From Bradyrhizobium sp. sGM-13 (GTDB lineage: Bacteria > Pseudomonadota > Alphaproteobacteria > Rhizobiales > Xanthobacteraceae), in the NCBI RefSeq assembly GCF_018398875.1, contig NZ_JAGWDK010000017.1:1-64000 (forward strand): a stretch of DNA of 64,000 bases, read 5' to 3'. A program made the translations under genes and the position numbers. Below are positions 43,999 to 51,611 of the stretch, piece after piece (positions within the stretch are counted from its first letter, which is position 1; the number at the start of each line of letters is the position of its first letter). The notes under the pieces are model-generated. The model saw only the letters and a program-made list of their open reading frames with translations, was not told the origin of the DNA and searched no databases.

Positions 43999-45308
43999 GT
44001 ATCCTCCGCAATAAGGTGGAAGAACGTACCGGTGACGAAACCGCGCCGCGAGCCGGTTTCCGCAACGACCGCGCCGGTCGCGTCGCGCACGACGGCCAAG
44101 GGTGTATCGGGCTGCGAGACAATCGTGGAGTAGTGAAATTCGTGGCCGCGAAGCCGTGCGCCCCGCCCATGCCCGGGCATCGGCTCAGTGAGCTCCGCGA
44201 GCCGGTAGCCCAGATGCATGCGGCGCTGGGCAAAACTGGTCTCCAGTCCGAGCAATCCCGTCATCTCGTGGCGTGCGTCGTTGGCGTCGGTCAAGGCGGT
44301 GCCCAGCACCATATAGCCGCCGCACTCGCCATGCACCGGCCGCGTCTCGGCAAAGGACTTTAGCGCGCGGCGAAATCGCGTGTTGGCCGCCAGCCGGCCG
44401 GCATGCAATTCCGGATAGCCGCCCGGCAGCCAGCAAACGTCGGCCCCGACGTCGGGACCTTCGTCGCCGAGCGGCGAGAAGGTTGAGATCTCGGCACCGG
44501 CGGCGCGCCAGGCCTCGAGCATGTGTGGATAGACGAACGAAAATGCGGCGTCGCGCGCCAGCGCGATGCGCTGGCCGGGTGGCTTGACGTTTTCACTGCG
44601 CGCGGCGAGCTGCGGTGACCAGGCGCATGCCGATTGTAGCACTGCGTCGAGATCGACATGCTCGGTGACGAAGCGCGCGGCTTCGGCGATCAGGCCGCCT
44701 ACCTCTGCCTGCTCCTCGGCCTGCACCAGGCCAAGGTGCCGCTTCGGCAAGGCGATCGCGGCGTGGCGCGGTAATGCGCCGAACACAGCAATGCCTGTGG
44801 CCGCCAGTGCGCGACGCACAAGGTCTTCGTGCCGGGCGCTGGCGACACGGTTGAGAACGACGCCCGCAAGACGCACACCGGCACGGAAATCGCGCAGTCC
44901 CGCAACCACAGCCGCGGCGGTTTGCGCCTGTCCGGAAGGATCGATCATGAGCAGGACCGGCCAGCCCATCATCTCGGCAATATCGGCGGTGGCACCGATG
45001 CCCGAGACGCCCCGCGCGGCAACGCCATCGAACAGGCCCATCGAACCTTCAGCCAGAACGATGTCCGCATCCGCCGCGCGCGAGGCGAGCGCTTCGATCG
45101 CCTCGCGACGCATGGCCCAGCTGTCGATATTGACCGAGGCGCGCCCCGTGGCGGCCGCATGAAAGGCGGGATCGATGTAGTCCGGTCCGCTCTTGAAGCA
45201 CTGGACCTTCTGCCCGCGATCGCGATAGGCGCGCGCCAGCGCCAGCGTCAGCGTCGTCTTGCCAACACCGGATGCCGGCGCGGAGATGACGAGGCTCGCC
45301 GCCATCAC
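43995..45308 (-). CDS. cobB: Hydrogenobyrinic acid a,c-diamide synthase
   Basis: CobB amidates side chains a and c of hydrogenobyrinic acid with glutamine and ATP. The 437-residue protein has the ATP loop VISAPASGVGKTTLTLALAR at the start, DYIDPAFHAAATGR, MGLFDGVAARGVSGIGATAD and the C-terminal glutamine amidotransferase domain with the catalytic Cys in VHGECGGYMVLGTALTDAND and VTGTFFHLIAEDT at the end. It overlaps cobM and cobA by four bases each. Confidence 0.96.
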   Translation of the reverse strand: MMAASLVISAPASGVGKTTLTLALARAYRDRGQKVQCFKSGPDYIDPAFHAAATGRASVNIDSWAMRREAIEALASRAADADIVLAEGSMGLFDGVAARGVSGIGATADIAEMMGWPVLLMIDPSGQAQTAAAVVAGLRDFRAGVRLAGVVLNRVASARHEDLVRRALAATGIAVFGALPRHAAIALPKRHLGLVQAEEQAEVGGLIAEAARFVTEHVDLDAVLQSACAWSPQLAARSENVKPPGQRIALARDAAFSFVYPHMLEAWRAAGAEISTFSPLGDEGPDVGADVCWLPGGYPELHAGRLAANTRFRRALKSFAETRPVHGECGGYMVLGTALTDANDARHEMTGLLGLETSFAQRRMHLGYRLAELTEPMPGHGRGARLRGHEFHYSTIVSQPDTPLAVVRDATGAVVAETGSRRGFVTGTFFHLIAEDT

Positions 45309-46087
45309 GATGCCTGCGGAAAGCGCGGCGTCGGCCCGAGGGGCCGATAGCGGCGGTCATAGTCGGCGGCATAGAGACGACTCTCGCTAAACTCCTCCGT
45401 ACCTAACGTCCGGCCAACCAGGATGAGCGCGGTGCGCTCGAGCTCGGTGCCAACCGCCGCATTGAGGGTACCCAGCGTTGCGCGAATAATGCGCTGGTCC
45501 GGCCAGCTCGCGCGCCAGACGATCGCTACCGGGCAGTCCGGTCCGTAATGCGGCGTGAGCTCATCAATCACCCTGGGAAGCAGATGGATCGAGAGATGGA
45601 TGGCGAGCACCGCACCCGTGGCGGCAAAGGCGGCTAGTTCTTCGCCTTCAGGCATCGCGCTCGCCCTGCCTGGCGTTCGCGTCAGTACGACGGATTGCGC
45701 AAGACCCGGCAGGGTGAGCTCGGCCTCGAGCGCCGCCGCAGCAGCAGAAAAGGCTGGCACGCCCGGCGTGATTGAAAAGGGAATTTGCAGCGCGCGCAGG
45801 CGGCGCAATTGCTCGCCCATCGCCGACCAGATCGAGAGATCTCCGGAATGCAGCCTTGCGATGTCCTCGCCCTCACGATGCGCGGTGACGATCTCCGACA
45901 TGATGTCGTCGAGCGACAGCGGAGCGGTATTCACGATCCGCGCTCCTTCTGGGCAGTACGCAAGAACGCCCTCGGGTACAAGCGAGCCGGCATAGAGGCA
46001 GACAGGACAGGCGGCGATAAGATCGCGTCCGCGCAAAGTCAGCAGATCGGCAGCGCCCGGTCCTGCACCAATGAAGTGCACCGTCAT
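45305..46087 (-). CDS. cobM: Precorrin-4 C11-methyltransferase
   Basis: CobM methylates C11 of precorrin-4. The 260-residue protein begins MTVHFIGAGPGAADLLTLRG and has CPVCLYAGSLVPEGVLAYCP, IARLHSGDLSIWSAMGEQLR, PFSITPGVPAFSAAAAALEA and ELTLPGLAQSVVLTRTPGRA, all typical of the family. Start and stop overlap cobE and cobB by ATGA. Confidence 0.96.
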   Translation of the reverse strand: MTVHFIGAGPGAADLLTLRGRDLIAACPVCLYAGSLVPEGVLAYCPEGARIVNTAPLSLDDIMSEIVTAHREGEDIARLHSGDLSIWSAMGEQLRRLRALQIPFSITPGVPAFSAAAAALEAELTLPGLAQSVVLTRTPGRASAMPEGEELAAFAATGAVLAIHLSIHLLPRVIDELTPHYGPDCPVAIVWRASWPDQRIIRATLGTLNAAVGTELERTALILVGRTLGTEEFSESRLYAADYDRRYRPLGPTPRFPQAS

Positions 46088-46467
46088 TCGCCGTCTCCTT
46101 CCGCGATCGCTGCGGTGGCCGTCCGATCCTGCGAAACCGTCCGCATCGAAACAAGGCGCGCTCCGCGGCCGGCCGCCGCAAGGGCAGCGGCTTCGGCCAG
46201 AGAACCCGTGCCGAACTTCGCCTTGATGAATTCGGAATGTGTGGACGTGGCGATGCCGGCCAGCACATCGGCCGAAACGGGCCTGATAGGAATGTTGAGT
46301 TCACCCGCCAGCGATTTGAGGGCTGCGGTTTCGGCCTTGTCGCTGACTGTTGCGACCGCCGCGAGACCGTCAGGACCTCCCGCCGCATCGAGTGCTTCGC
46401 GCAGCGAAGCAAGCGTGACATCCCGTTTGAATCCCAAACCTGCGACCTTCACCTCACCACACTCCAT
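46084..46467 (-). CDS. cobE: Cobalamin biosynthesis protein CobE (CbiG C-terminal-like)
   Basis: A 127-residue protein beginning MECGEVKVAGLGFKRDVTLA, with SLREALDAAGG and STHSEFIKAKFGTGSLAEAA. It resembles CobE of the aerobic pathway, a homologue of the C-terminal domain of CbiG. It overlaps the cobL 3' end by 19 bases. The exact biochemical role of CobE is not settled. Confidence 0.88.
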   Translation of the reverse strand: MECGEVKVAGLGFKRDVTLASLREALDAAGGPDGLAAVATVSDKAETAALKSLAGELNIPIRPVSADVLAGIATSTHSEFIKAKFGTGSLAEAAALAAAGRGARLVSMRTVSQDRTATAAIAEGDGE

Positions 46468-47630
46468 TGCACGACCGGCCGCGCCGCTTCCCAGGAACGA
46501 TAACGGCCGAGGCCACCCGCATGCGCAATCTCGACCCGCATCAGTTCGCCGCCGTGGCGTTGGTGCAGGTCCGTTAGGAGCGCCTCGGTCTCCAGCGTAA
46601 CGGCATGCGCAATCATCCGCGTTCCCGGTTCAATGCGCGACCAGACGGCATCGAACATCGCGGCGTCGAGTCCTCCACCCATGAAGACGGCTTGCGGCTT
46701 CTCAAGGCCTGAAAGGATATCAGGCGCTGTCCCCTCGACGACCCCGATCCGATGCGTCAGACCGAAGGCCGCCGTATTGCTGCGGATATTTGCTGCGCGA
46801 TCGGCCCGCGCTTCTACTGCAATCGCCGTCCCCCCACATAAGGCCCATTCCACCGAAATTGAGCCTGAACCGGCGCCGATGTCCCACAGCCTCTCGCTTG
46901 GCTTCGGCCCGAGCGCGGACAGTGCGAGCGCGCGCAACGGCCGCTTGGTGATCTGGCCGTCATGCACAAAGAGCGCGTCCGGAACGCCCGAGCTGCGCGA
47001 GATTCCGTCCGATCCGTCAGCCTCCAGCGCGATCGCCACCAGATCGGCATCCGGATCGGCCACGTAACTGTCTGCGCGATGTCGCGTGACGCATTCGCGT
47101 CGACCGCCGAGCGCGGTCAGGGTCCACAGCCGTGATGCGCCCCAGCCGCGCGCGGCGAGCCAAGCTGCAAGATCGCGGCCTGCCCCACCGTCACGTGCTA
47201 GACAAATAATGCGCGCGCCGCGCGCCAGATGTGGTACCAGGCGTTCGAACGGCGCGGCGTGAAGCCCGACACAGATCACGGTCTCGAGTCGCCATCCCAA
47301 CCGCGCCGCGGCAAGCGAAAATGTCGAGGGCGCGGGATGCGCGATCCATTCGCCATCATTCAGCCGCTCCGCGAGACTGCCGCCGACCCCGTGCCAGAAC
47401 GGATCGCCCGAGGCGAGCACTGCCGTCGGACGGCCGCGACAAGCCAGCACGCACTCCGCATCGAACGGTACTGGCCAGGGACGGCCGCGGTCGGTAACGC
47501 CTGCCAGCGCGAGATGCCGTTCGCCGCCAAAGACCGTCTCGGCGTCGGCAAGCGCCTTTCGGCTTGCTTCGGAGAGGCCGGCAAGGCCATCTTCGCCAAT
47601 GCCAATAATGGTCAGCCAGGGATTACCCAT
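46449..47630 (-). CDS. cobL: Precorrin-6Y C5,15-methyltransferase (decarboxylating)
   Basis: CobL methylates C5 and C15 and decarboxylates the acetate on ring C. From the ATG at 47630 it has 393 residues: an N-terminal CbiE-like methylase (IIGIGEDGLAGLSEASRKAL, ASGDPFWHGVGGSLAERLND) and a C-terminal CbiT-like Rossmann methylase (RLWDIGAGSGSISVEWALCG, QAVFMGGGLDAAMFDAVWSR). GAGG-like signal GAGGGCG lies about nine bases upstream. The start codon is in the same CATG as the start of the divergent cobK. Confidence 0.96.
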   Translation of the reverse strand: MGNPWLTIIGIGEDGLAGLSEASRKALADAETVFGGERHLALAGVTDRGRPWPVPFDAECVLACRGRPTAVLASGDPFWHGVGGSLAERLNDGEWIAHPAPSTFSLAAARLGWRLETVICVGLHAAPFERLVPHLARGARIICLARDGGAGRDLAAWLAARGWGASRLWTLTALGGRRECVTRHRADSYVADPDADLVAIALEADGSDGISRSSGVPDALFVHDGQITKRPLRALALSALGPKPSERLWDIGAGSGSISVEWALCGGTAIAVEARADRAANIRSNTAAFGLTHRIGVVEGTAPDILSGLEKPQAVFMGGGLDAAMFDAVWSRIEPGTRMIAHAVTLETEALLTDLHQRHGGELMRVEIAHAGGLGRYRSWEAARPVVQWSVVR

Positions 47631-48378
47631 GACACGCGCCCTCATTCTGGGCGGAACGAGCGATGCCAATCTGCTCGCGGACGCTGCGGCGCGTGCGGGG
47701 CTCGACGCGATCTATTCCTACGGGGGGCGCACCCGCGCCCCTGCGCACCAGCCGCTGCCGACCCGCATCGGCGGCTTCGGCGGCGCGAACGGCCTTGCCG
47801 AATACATTTGTCGAGAAGGAATCACGCATGTCGTCGACGCGACCCATCCCTTCGCGGCCGAGATGAGCCGCAACGCGGTTGCGGCGTGCGAGGCAACCGG
47901 AACGCCGCTTATCGCGCTCGAGCGCGCGGCCTGGGTAAAAGCGGCCGGCGACAATTGGATCGAGGTCGCGGGTATCACCTCCGCTGTCGCGGCGTTGCCA
48001 GAGAATCGCGCGCGGGTGTTTCTTGCGATCGGCCGGCAGCACATCGCAGCCTTCGGCACCAAGCTGCAGCACGTCTACACTTTGAGGTTTGTCGATCCTC
48101 CCGATGGGCCGCTGCCGTTTCCGGATGCCGATGTCATCGTATCGCGTGGACCATTCACGCTTGCCGGTGAATTGGAGATGATGCGCTCGCGCAACATCGA
48201 ATGGGTCGTTGCCCGCAATTCCGGGGGAACGGGCGCGCGTTCCAAGATCGACGCCGCGCGCGAACTCGGCCTTCCCGTTGTCGTGCTCACGCGGCCCGAG
48301 TTGCCCGACAGGCCGCGGGCGGAAAGCGTGGCCGAGGTTATGCAATGGCTCGGTCATCGGGCATGCCTCGGCGCGTAG
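47629..48378 (+). CDS. cobK: Precorrin-6A reductase
   Basis: CobK reduces precorrin-6A with NADPH. The 249-residue protein begins MTRALILGGTSDANLLADAA (NADPH-binding GGTSDA) and has YICREGITHVVDATHPFAAE, WVVARNSGGTGARSKIDAAR and PVVVLTRPELPDRP. It is the only plus-strand gene inside the long run of minus-strand cob genes. Its start overlaps that of cobL, and its 3' end overlaps cobJ by 25 bp. The ribosome binding site CAGGG is about eight bases upstream and lies inside cobL. Confidence 0.95.
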   Translation: MTRALILGGTSDANLLADAAARAGLDAIYSYGGRTRAPAHQPLPTRIGGFGGANGLAEYICREGITHVVDATHPFAAEMSRNAVAACEATGTPLIALERAAWVKAAGDNWIEVAGITSAVAALPENRARVFLAIGRQHIAAFGTKLQHVYTLRFVDPPDGPLPFPDADVIVSRGPFTLAGELEMMRSRNIEWVVARNSGGTGARSKIDAARELGLPVVVLTRPELPDRPRAESVAEVMQWLGHRACLGA

Positions 48379-49088
48379 ACCCAGGGACCGACGCGGCGCG
48401 TCGCCGAATTGCCGACGATGACAAGCGTTCTCATGTCGGCCATCTCCGGCCGCGCCTCGTGCAGCATCAGCGTTTCAATTCGCTCCTCCGGCGTGCTGAC
48501 AGCATGCGCGAAGATCACGAGGCGATCGCCGCAACCTGCCTCCTGCAGAACCGAGAGTGCGCGTCCAAAACCCCCGGGCCGACTCTCCGAGCGCGGATTG
48601 TACATCGCGATCGCGAAGTCGGCTTCGGCGGCAAGCCGCAGGCGTTTCTCGATCATCGGCCACGGCTTCAGATTGTCGGAGAGATTGATCGCGCAAAAGT
48701 CGTGGCCGAGCGGCGCGCCGGCGCGCGCCGCCGCTGCCAGCATCGCGGTCACGCCGGGCAGAACGCGGATTGGAAGCCCCTGCCATTGCGGCGAGGCTTC
48801 GAGTGCTTCGAACACGGCGGAAGCCATCGCGAACACGCCGGGATCGCCGGAGGAAACCATGACGACGTGGCGTCCTTCCGATGCCAGCAGCAAGGCATCG
48901 CCTGCGCGCTGCAGCTCCATGCGATTGTCCGACGGATGCAGCGTAAGCCCCTCGCGAGGGGCTACACGCGCAACATAGGGCGCATAGCCGAGTATGTCGG
49001 TCGCCACAGCGAGCGCGGCGGAGACTTCCGGCGTGACCAGCGCCTCGTCGCCCGGCCCAAGTCCCGCGATGGTCAATGTGCCGGTCAT
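48354..49088 (-). CDS. cobJ: Precorrin-3B C17-methyltransferase
   Basis: CobJ methylates C17 and contracts the ring. From MTGTLTIAGLGPGDEALVTP the protein has 244 residues and shows TDILGYAPYVARVAPREGLT, VVMVSSGDPGVFAMASAVFE, VLPGVTAMLAAAARAGAPLG, DFCAINLSDNLKPWPMIEKR and AIAMYNPRSESRPGGFGRAL. The start overlaps the cobI stop (ATGA). It is the last gene of the operon led by the second riboswitch. Confidence 0.96.
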   Translation of the reverse strand: MTGTLTIAGLGPGDEALVTPEVSAALAVATDILGYAPYVARVAPREGLTLHPSDNRMELQRAGDALLLASEGRHVVMVSSGDPGVFAMASAVFEALEASPQWQGLPIRVLPGVTAMLAAAARAGAPLGHDFCAINLSDNLKPWPMIEKRLRLAAEADFAIAMYNPRSESRPGGFGRALSVLQEAGCGDRLVIFAHAVSTPEERIETLMLHEARPEMADMRTLVIVGNSATRRVGPWVYAPRHAR

Positions 49089-49816
49089 TCCGCTGCCTCC
49101 ATCCGTCGCCCCTGCCCATGCACGAGCACGATCGCGAAATAAGGACACTCGGTCTCGTCCACCTCCTTCAGCCGCGTGACGCGCTCGCCCGGCATGGTGC
49201 CGCGTTCGATCAGCCATGCCTCGCCAAGGCGGCCGGCGGCCGCTAGCGCGCGGCGCACCTTCTTCAGGTTGCGCCCGGTCTTCATGATGACGAGCGCGTC
49301 GGAATTGCGCACGCGCCGTTCGAGTTCGTCTTCCGGCAGCGTGCCCATCAGCACCGTCATCACATCGTCGCCAAGGGCGATCGGCAGACCGACCGAATTC
49401 CAGCAGCCGGCCATGCCGGGAATGCCTGCGATCACCTCGATCTCAACTCGTCCCTGCAGGCGCGCGTGCAGGTGCATGAAGGAACCATAGAAGTAAGGAT
49501 CGCCCTCGCAGAGCACGATGATGTCCACTGCGCGGGCGAGCCGCGCAAGACGCTCCGCCCACTCGTCGTAAAAGCCGGCAAGGAGGCGAACATATTCCGG
49601 ATTGTCGAACGCGATCTCCGTGGTGACCGGATATTCCATTGGATATTCGCAGACATCCTTTGCCAGCATGCCCTCGACGATACGCCGGGCCTGGCCAGGG
49701 CGTCCCTTCTTCCGGAAATAGGCAACATGCTGGGCCGCACGGATCTCGCGATCGGCACGCACGCTCATCAAGTCCGGATTGCCCGGCCCGAGGCCGCAGC
49801 AGATGATACGCCCCAT
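49085..49816 (-). CDS. cobI: Precorrin-2 C20-methyltransferase
   Basis: CobI adds the C20 methyl to precorrin-2. The 243-residue protein has IICCGLGPGNPDLMSVRADR (SAM loop), IVLCEGDPYFYGSFMHLHAR, EVIAGIPGMAGCWNSVGLPI and VLMGTLPEDELERRVRNSDA. Two bases separate it from the cobH stop, and it overlaps cobJ by four. Confidence 0.96.
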   Translation of the reverse strand: MGRIICCGLGPGNPDLMSVRADREIRAAQHVAYFRKKGRPGQARRIVEGMLAKDVCEYPMEYPVTTEIAFDNPEYVRLLAGFYDEWAERLARLARAVDIIVLCEGDPYFYGSFMHLHARLQGRVEIEVIAGIPGMAGCWNSVGLPIALGDDVMTVLMGTLPEDELERRVRNSDALVIMKTGRNLKKVRRALAAAGRLGEAWLIERGTMPGERVTRLKEVDETECPYFAIVLVHGQGRRMEAAE

Positions 49817-49818
49817 GG

Positions 49819-50448
49819 CTATTCGCTCCGGCTTGCCAGCGCATTCACGGCGGCGACCGTAATCGCCGAGCCGCCAAGGCGTCCCTCGACCGTCAGCGCC
49901 GGCGCGGGCGGATCTATCATCAATGCGGCCTTGGCTTCAGCCGCGCCGACAAAGCCGACCGGACAGCCAATGATCGCCGCCGGCCTTGGGCAGTTGCGAT
50001 CCTCCAGCAGGTTGAGCAGGTGAAACAACGCGGTCGGGGCATTGCCGATGGCGACGATCGCACCATCCAGATGCGGCCGCCACAGTTCCAGCGCTGCGGC
50101 TGAGCGAGTATTGCGCATGGACTGCGCGAGCGAGGGAACCGCGGGATCGTCGAGCGTGCAGATGATGGCGTTGCCGGCCGGCAGGCGCGCGCGCGTAATT
50201 CCCTCCGACACCATGCGCGCGTCGCAGAGGATAGGTGCGCCGTTCTGTAACGCGGTCCGCGCGATACGCGCCATGCCGGGCGTAAAGCGGATGTAGGATT
50301 CGAGGCCCACCATGCCCGCCGCATGGATCATGCGGACGACCACCGGCTCCTCGTCGGCCGAAAAGCGCTCAAGGTCCGCCTCGGCACGGATGGTGGCGAA
50401 GGATTGACGGTAGATCGCCGCACCATCGGTCTCATAGATGTGCGGCAT
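49819..50448 (-). CDS. cobH: Precorrin-8X methylmutase
   Basis: CobH moves the methyl group from C11 to C12 to form hydrogenobyrinic acid. The 209-residue protein shows ADLERFSADEEPVVVRMIHA with the catalytic His43, GAPILCDARMVSEGITRARL and IIGCPVGFVGAAEAKAALM. Its ATG shares one base with the cobG stop. Confidence 0.97.
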   Translation of the reverse strand: MPHIYETDGAAIYRQSFATIRAEADLERFSADEEPVVVRMIHAAGMVGLESYIRFTPGMARIARTALQNGAPILCDARMVSEGITRARLPAGNAIICTLDDPAVPSLAQSMRNTRSAAALELWRPHLDGAIVAIGNAPTALFHLLNLLEDRNCPRPAAIIGCPVGFVGAAEAKAALMIDPPAPALTVEGRLGGSAITVAAVNALASRSE

Positions 50449-51611
50449 CAGCGCGCTACCGTTAGAACGGAAGGATCGGCGATCACGCGGGCGGCGCTCA
50501 GTCCACGCAGGGCGGGCGCATCCCGCGTCGAGCCGCCCCGGACGAGGTCAAATCCCTCGCGGGTCGCAACCAGGGTGAGAGCGGCAGGCCCCGAATGGGC
50601 ACAGCCCTTGGCACAGCCGGAGACATGAAGCCTGCTATCCGCGGCAACATGCGGCGCAAGCGCCGCCGCAAGTGCACGTGTCTCGGCATGCGCTTCACGG
50701 CAGGCGGGTGCACCGCTGCAGGCGACGACGCGCAGGATCGGATCATCGGCCTGCGTGATGAGGCTCTCGCAGCGGGGCATCTCGTGCAACCCCTCCACCA
50801 ATACCATCCGCCACGGCGTCATCCGCAACCCGTGCGCGCATCCGGCGAGGTGGGTGAGCGCGGCATGTGTTACCTGCCCGAAAGCCGCGCCGACCATCGC
50901 GCCTTGAGGATAAAGTTCCGGACGCGGCACCGCGATCATGCGAGCCGGCTCGACGTGGCCACGAAGCGTTTCGGGCAGTTTTGCGCCAGCGCCGATATGC
51001 GCGGCCATCCGCCCTCGCCCGCCCCTGGCTCCGCCCGAGGTGACGAACCATTCGGCAAGCGTGAGCGCGACCTTGACGGCTTCTCTCCGCGAGACAGGAC
51101 GGCCATGCTCCGCGCCGTCAGCACGCACGATCAATTCTCCCGCGATGCTGCGCTCGATGCGGATATCGGCGGAGGCACTGGCCAGTACGCGCTCTGCCCC
51201 GCAATCGACGGCGAAGCCGAATTTGGTCGGCAGGTCGGGCGGTCCCATCGCAAGCCCCCGTTCAAGCTCTGCGGCGAGCGAACAGGTATCATCACTTGCG
51301 CTCCAGAACGGAGTAACCAGGATGTTGCGCCGTGCTTCCGATTCCGGATCTTTGTCGATCGGGTGCAGCCGCGAGAGTTCCTCGATCAGGGGCCGATGGC
51401 CGTCATCGCTGACACCCCTGATTTGAAGGTTGGCCCGGCTGGTCAGATCGATCAGGCCGTTGCCGTAGCGCTCGGCCAGCGCCGCAATCCCTGCCGCCTC
51501 TTTCGCATCGACCCGGCCACCATGCGGCCGGATTCGAACCACGAGCCCATCGCCTGACCGCATCGGCCGCAAGGCGCCGGGGCACCAGCCCTTGATCGCA
51601 ACGGCGCTCAT
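50448..51611 (-). CDS. cobG: Precorrin-3B synthase
   Basis: CobG is the oxygen-using monooxygenase that turns precorrin-3A into 3B, so it marks the aerobic route. The 387-residue protein resembles sulfite/nitrite reductases: LIDLTSRANLQIRGVSDDGH, GRPVSRREAVKVALTLAEWF, and the [4Fe-4S] ligands in ACSGAPACREAHAETRALAA and LHVSGCAKGCAHSGPAALTL. It overlaps cobN by four bases. Confidence 0.95.
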   Translation of the reverse strand: MSAVAIKGWCPGALRPMRSGDGLVVRIRPHGGRVDAKEAAGIAALAERYGNGLIDLTSRANLQIRGVSDDGHRPLIEELSRLHPIDKDPESEARRNILVTPFWSASDDTCSLAAELERGLAMGPPDLPTKFGFAVDCGAERVLASASADIRIERSIAGELIVRADGAEHGRPVSRREAVKVALTLAEWFVTSGGARGGRGRMAAHIGAGAKLPETLRGHVEPARMIAVPRPELYPQGAMVGAAFGQVTHAALTHLAGCAHGLRMTPWRMVLVEGLHEMPRCESLITQADDPILRVVACSGAPACREAHAETRALAAALAPHVAADSRLHVSGCAKGCAHSGPAALTLVATREGFDLVRGGSTRDAPALRGLSAARVIADPSVLTVAR

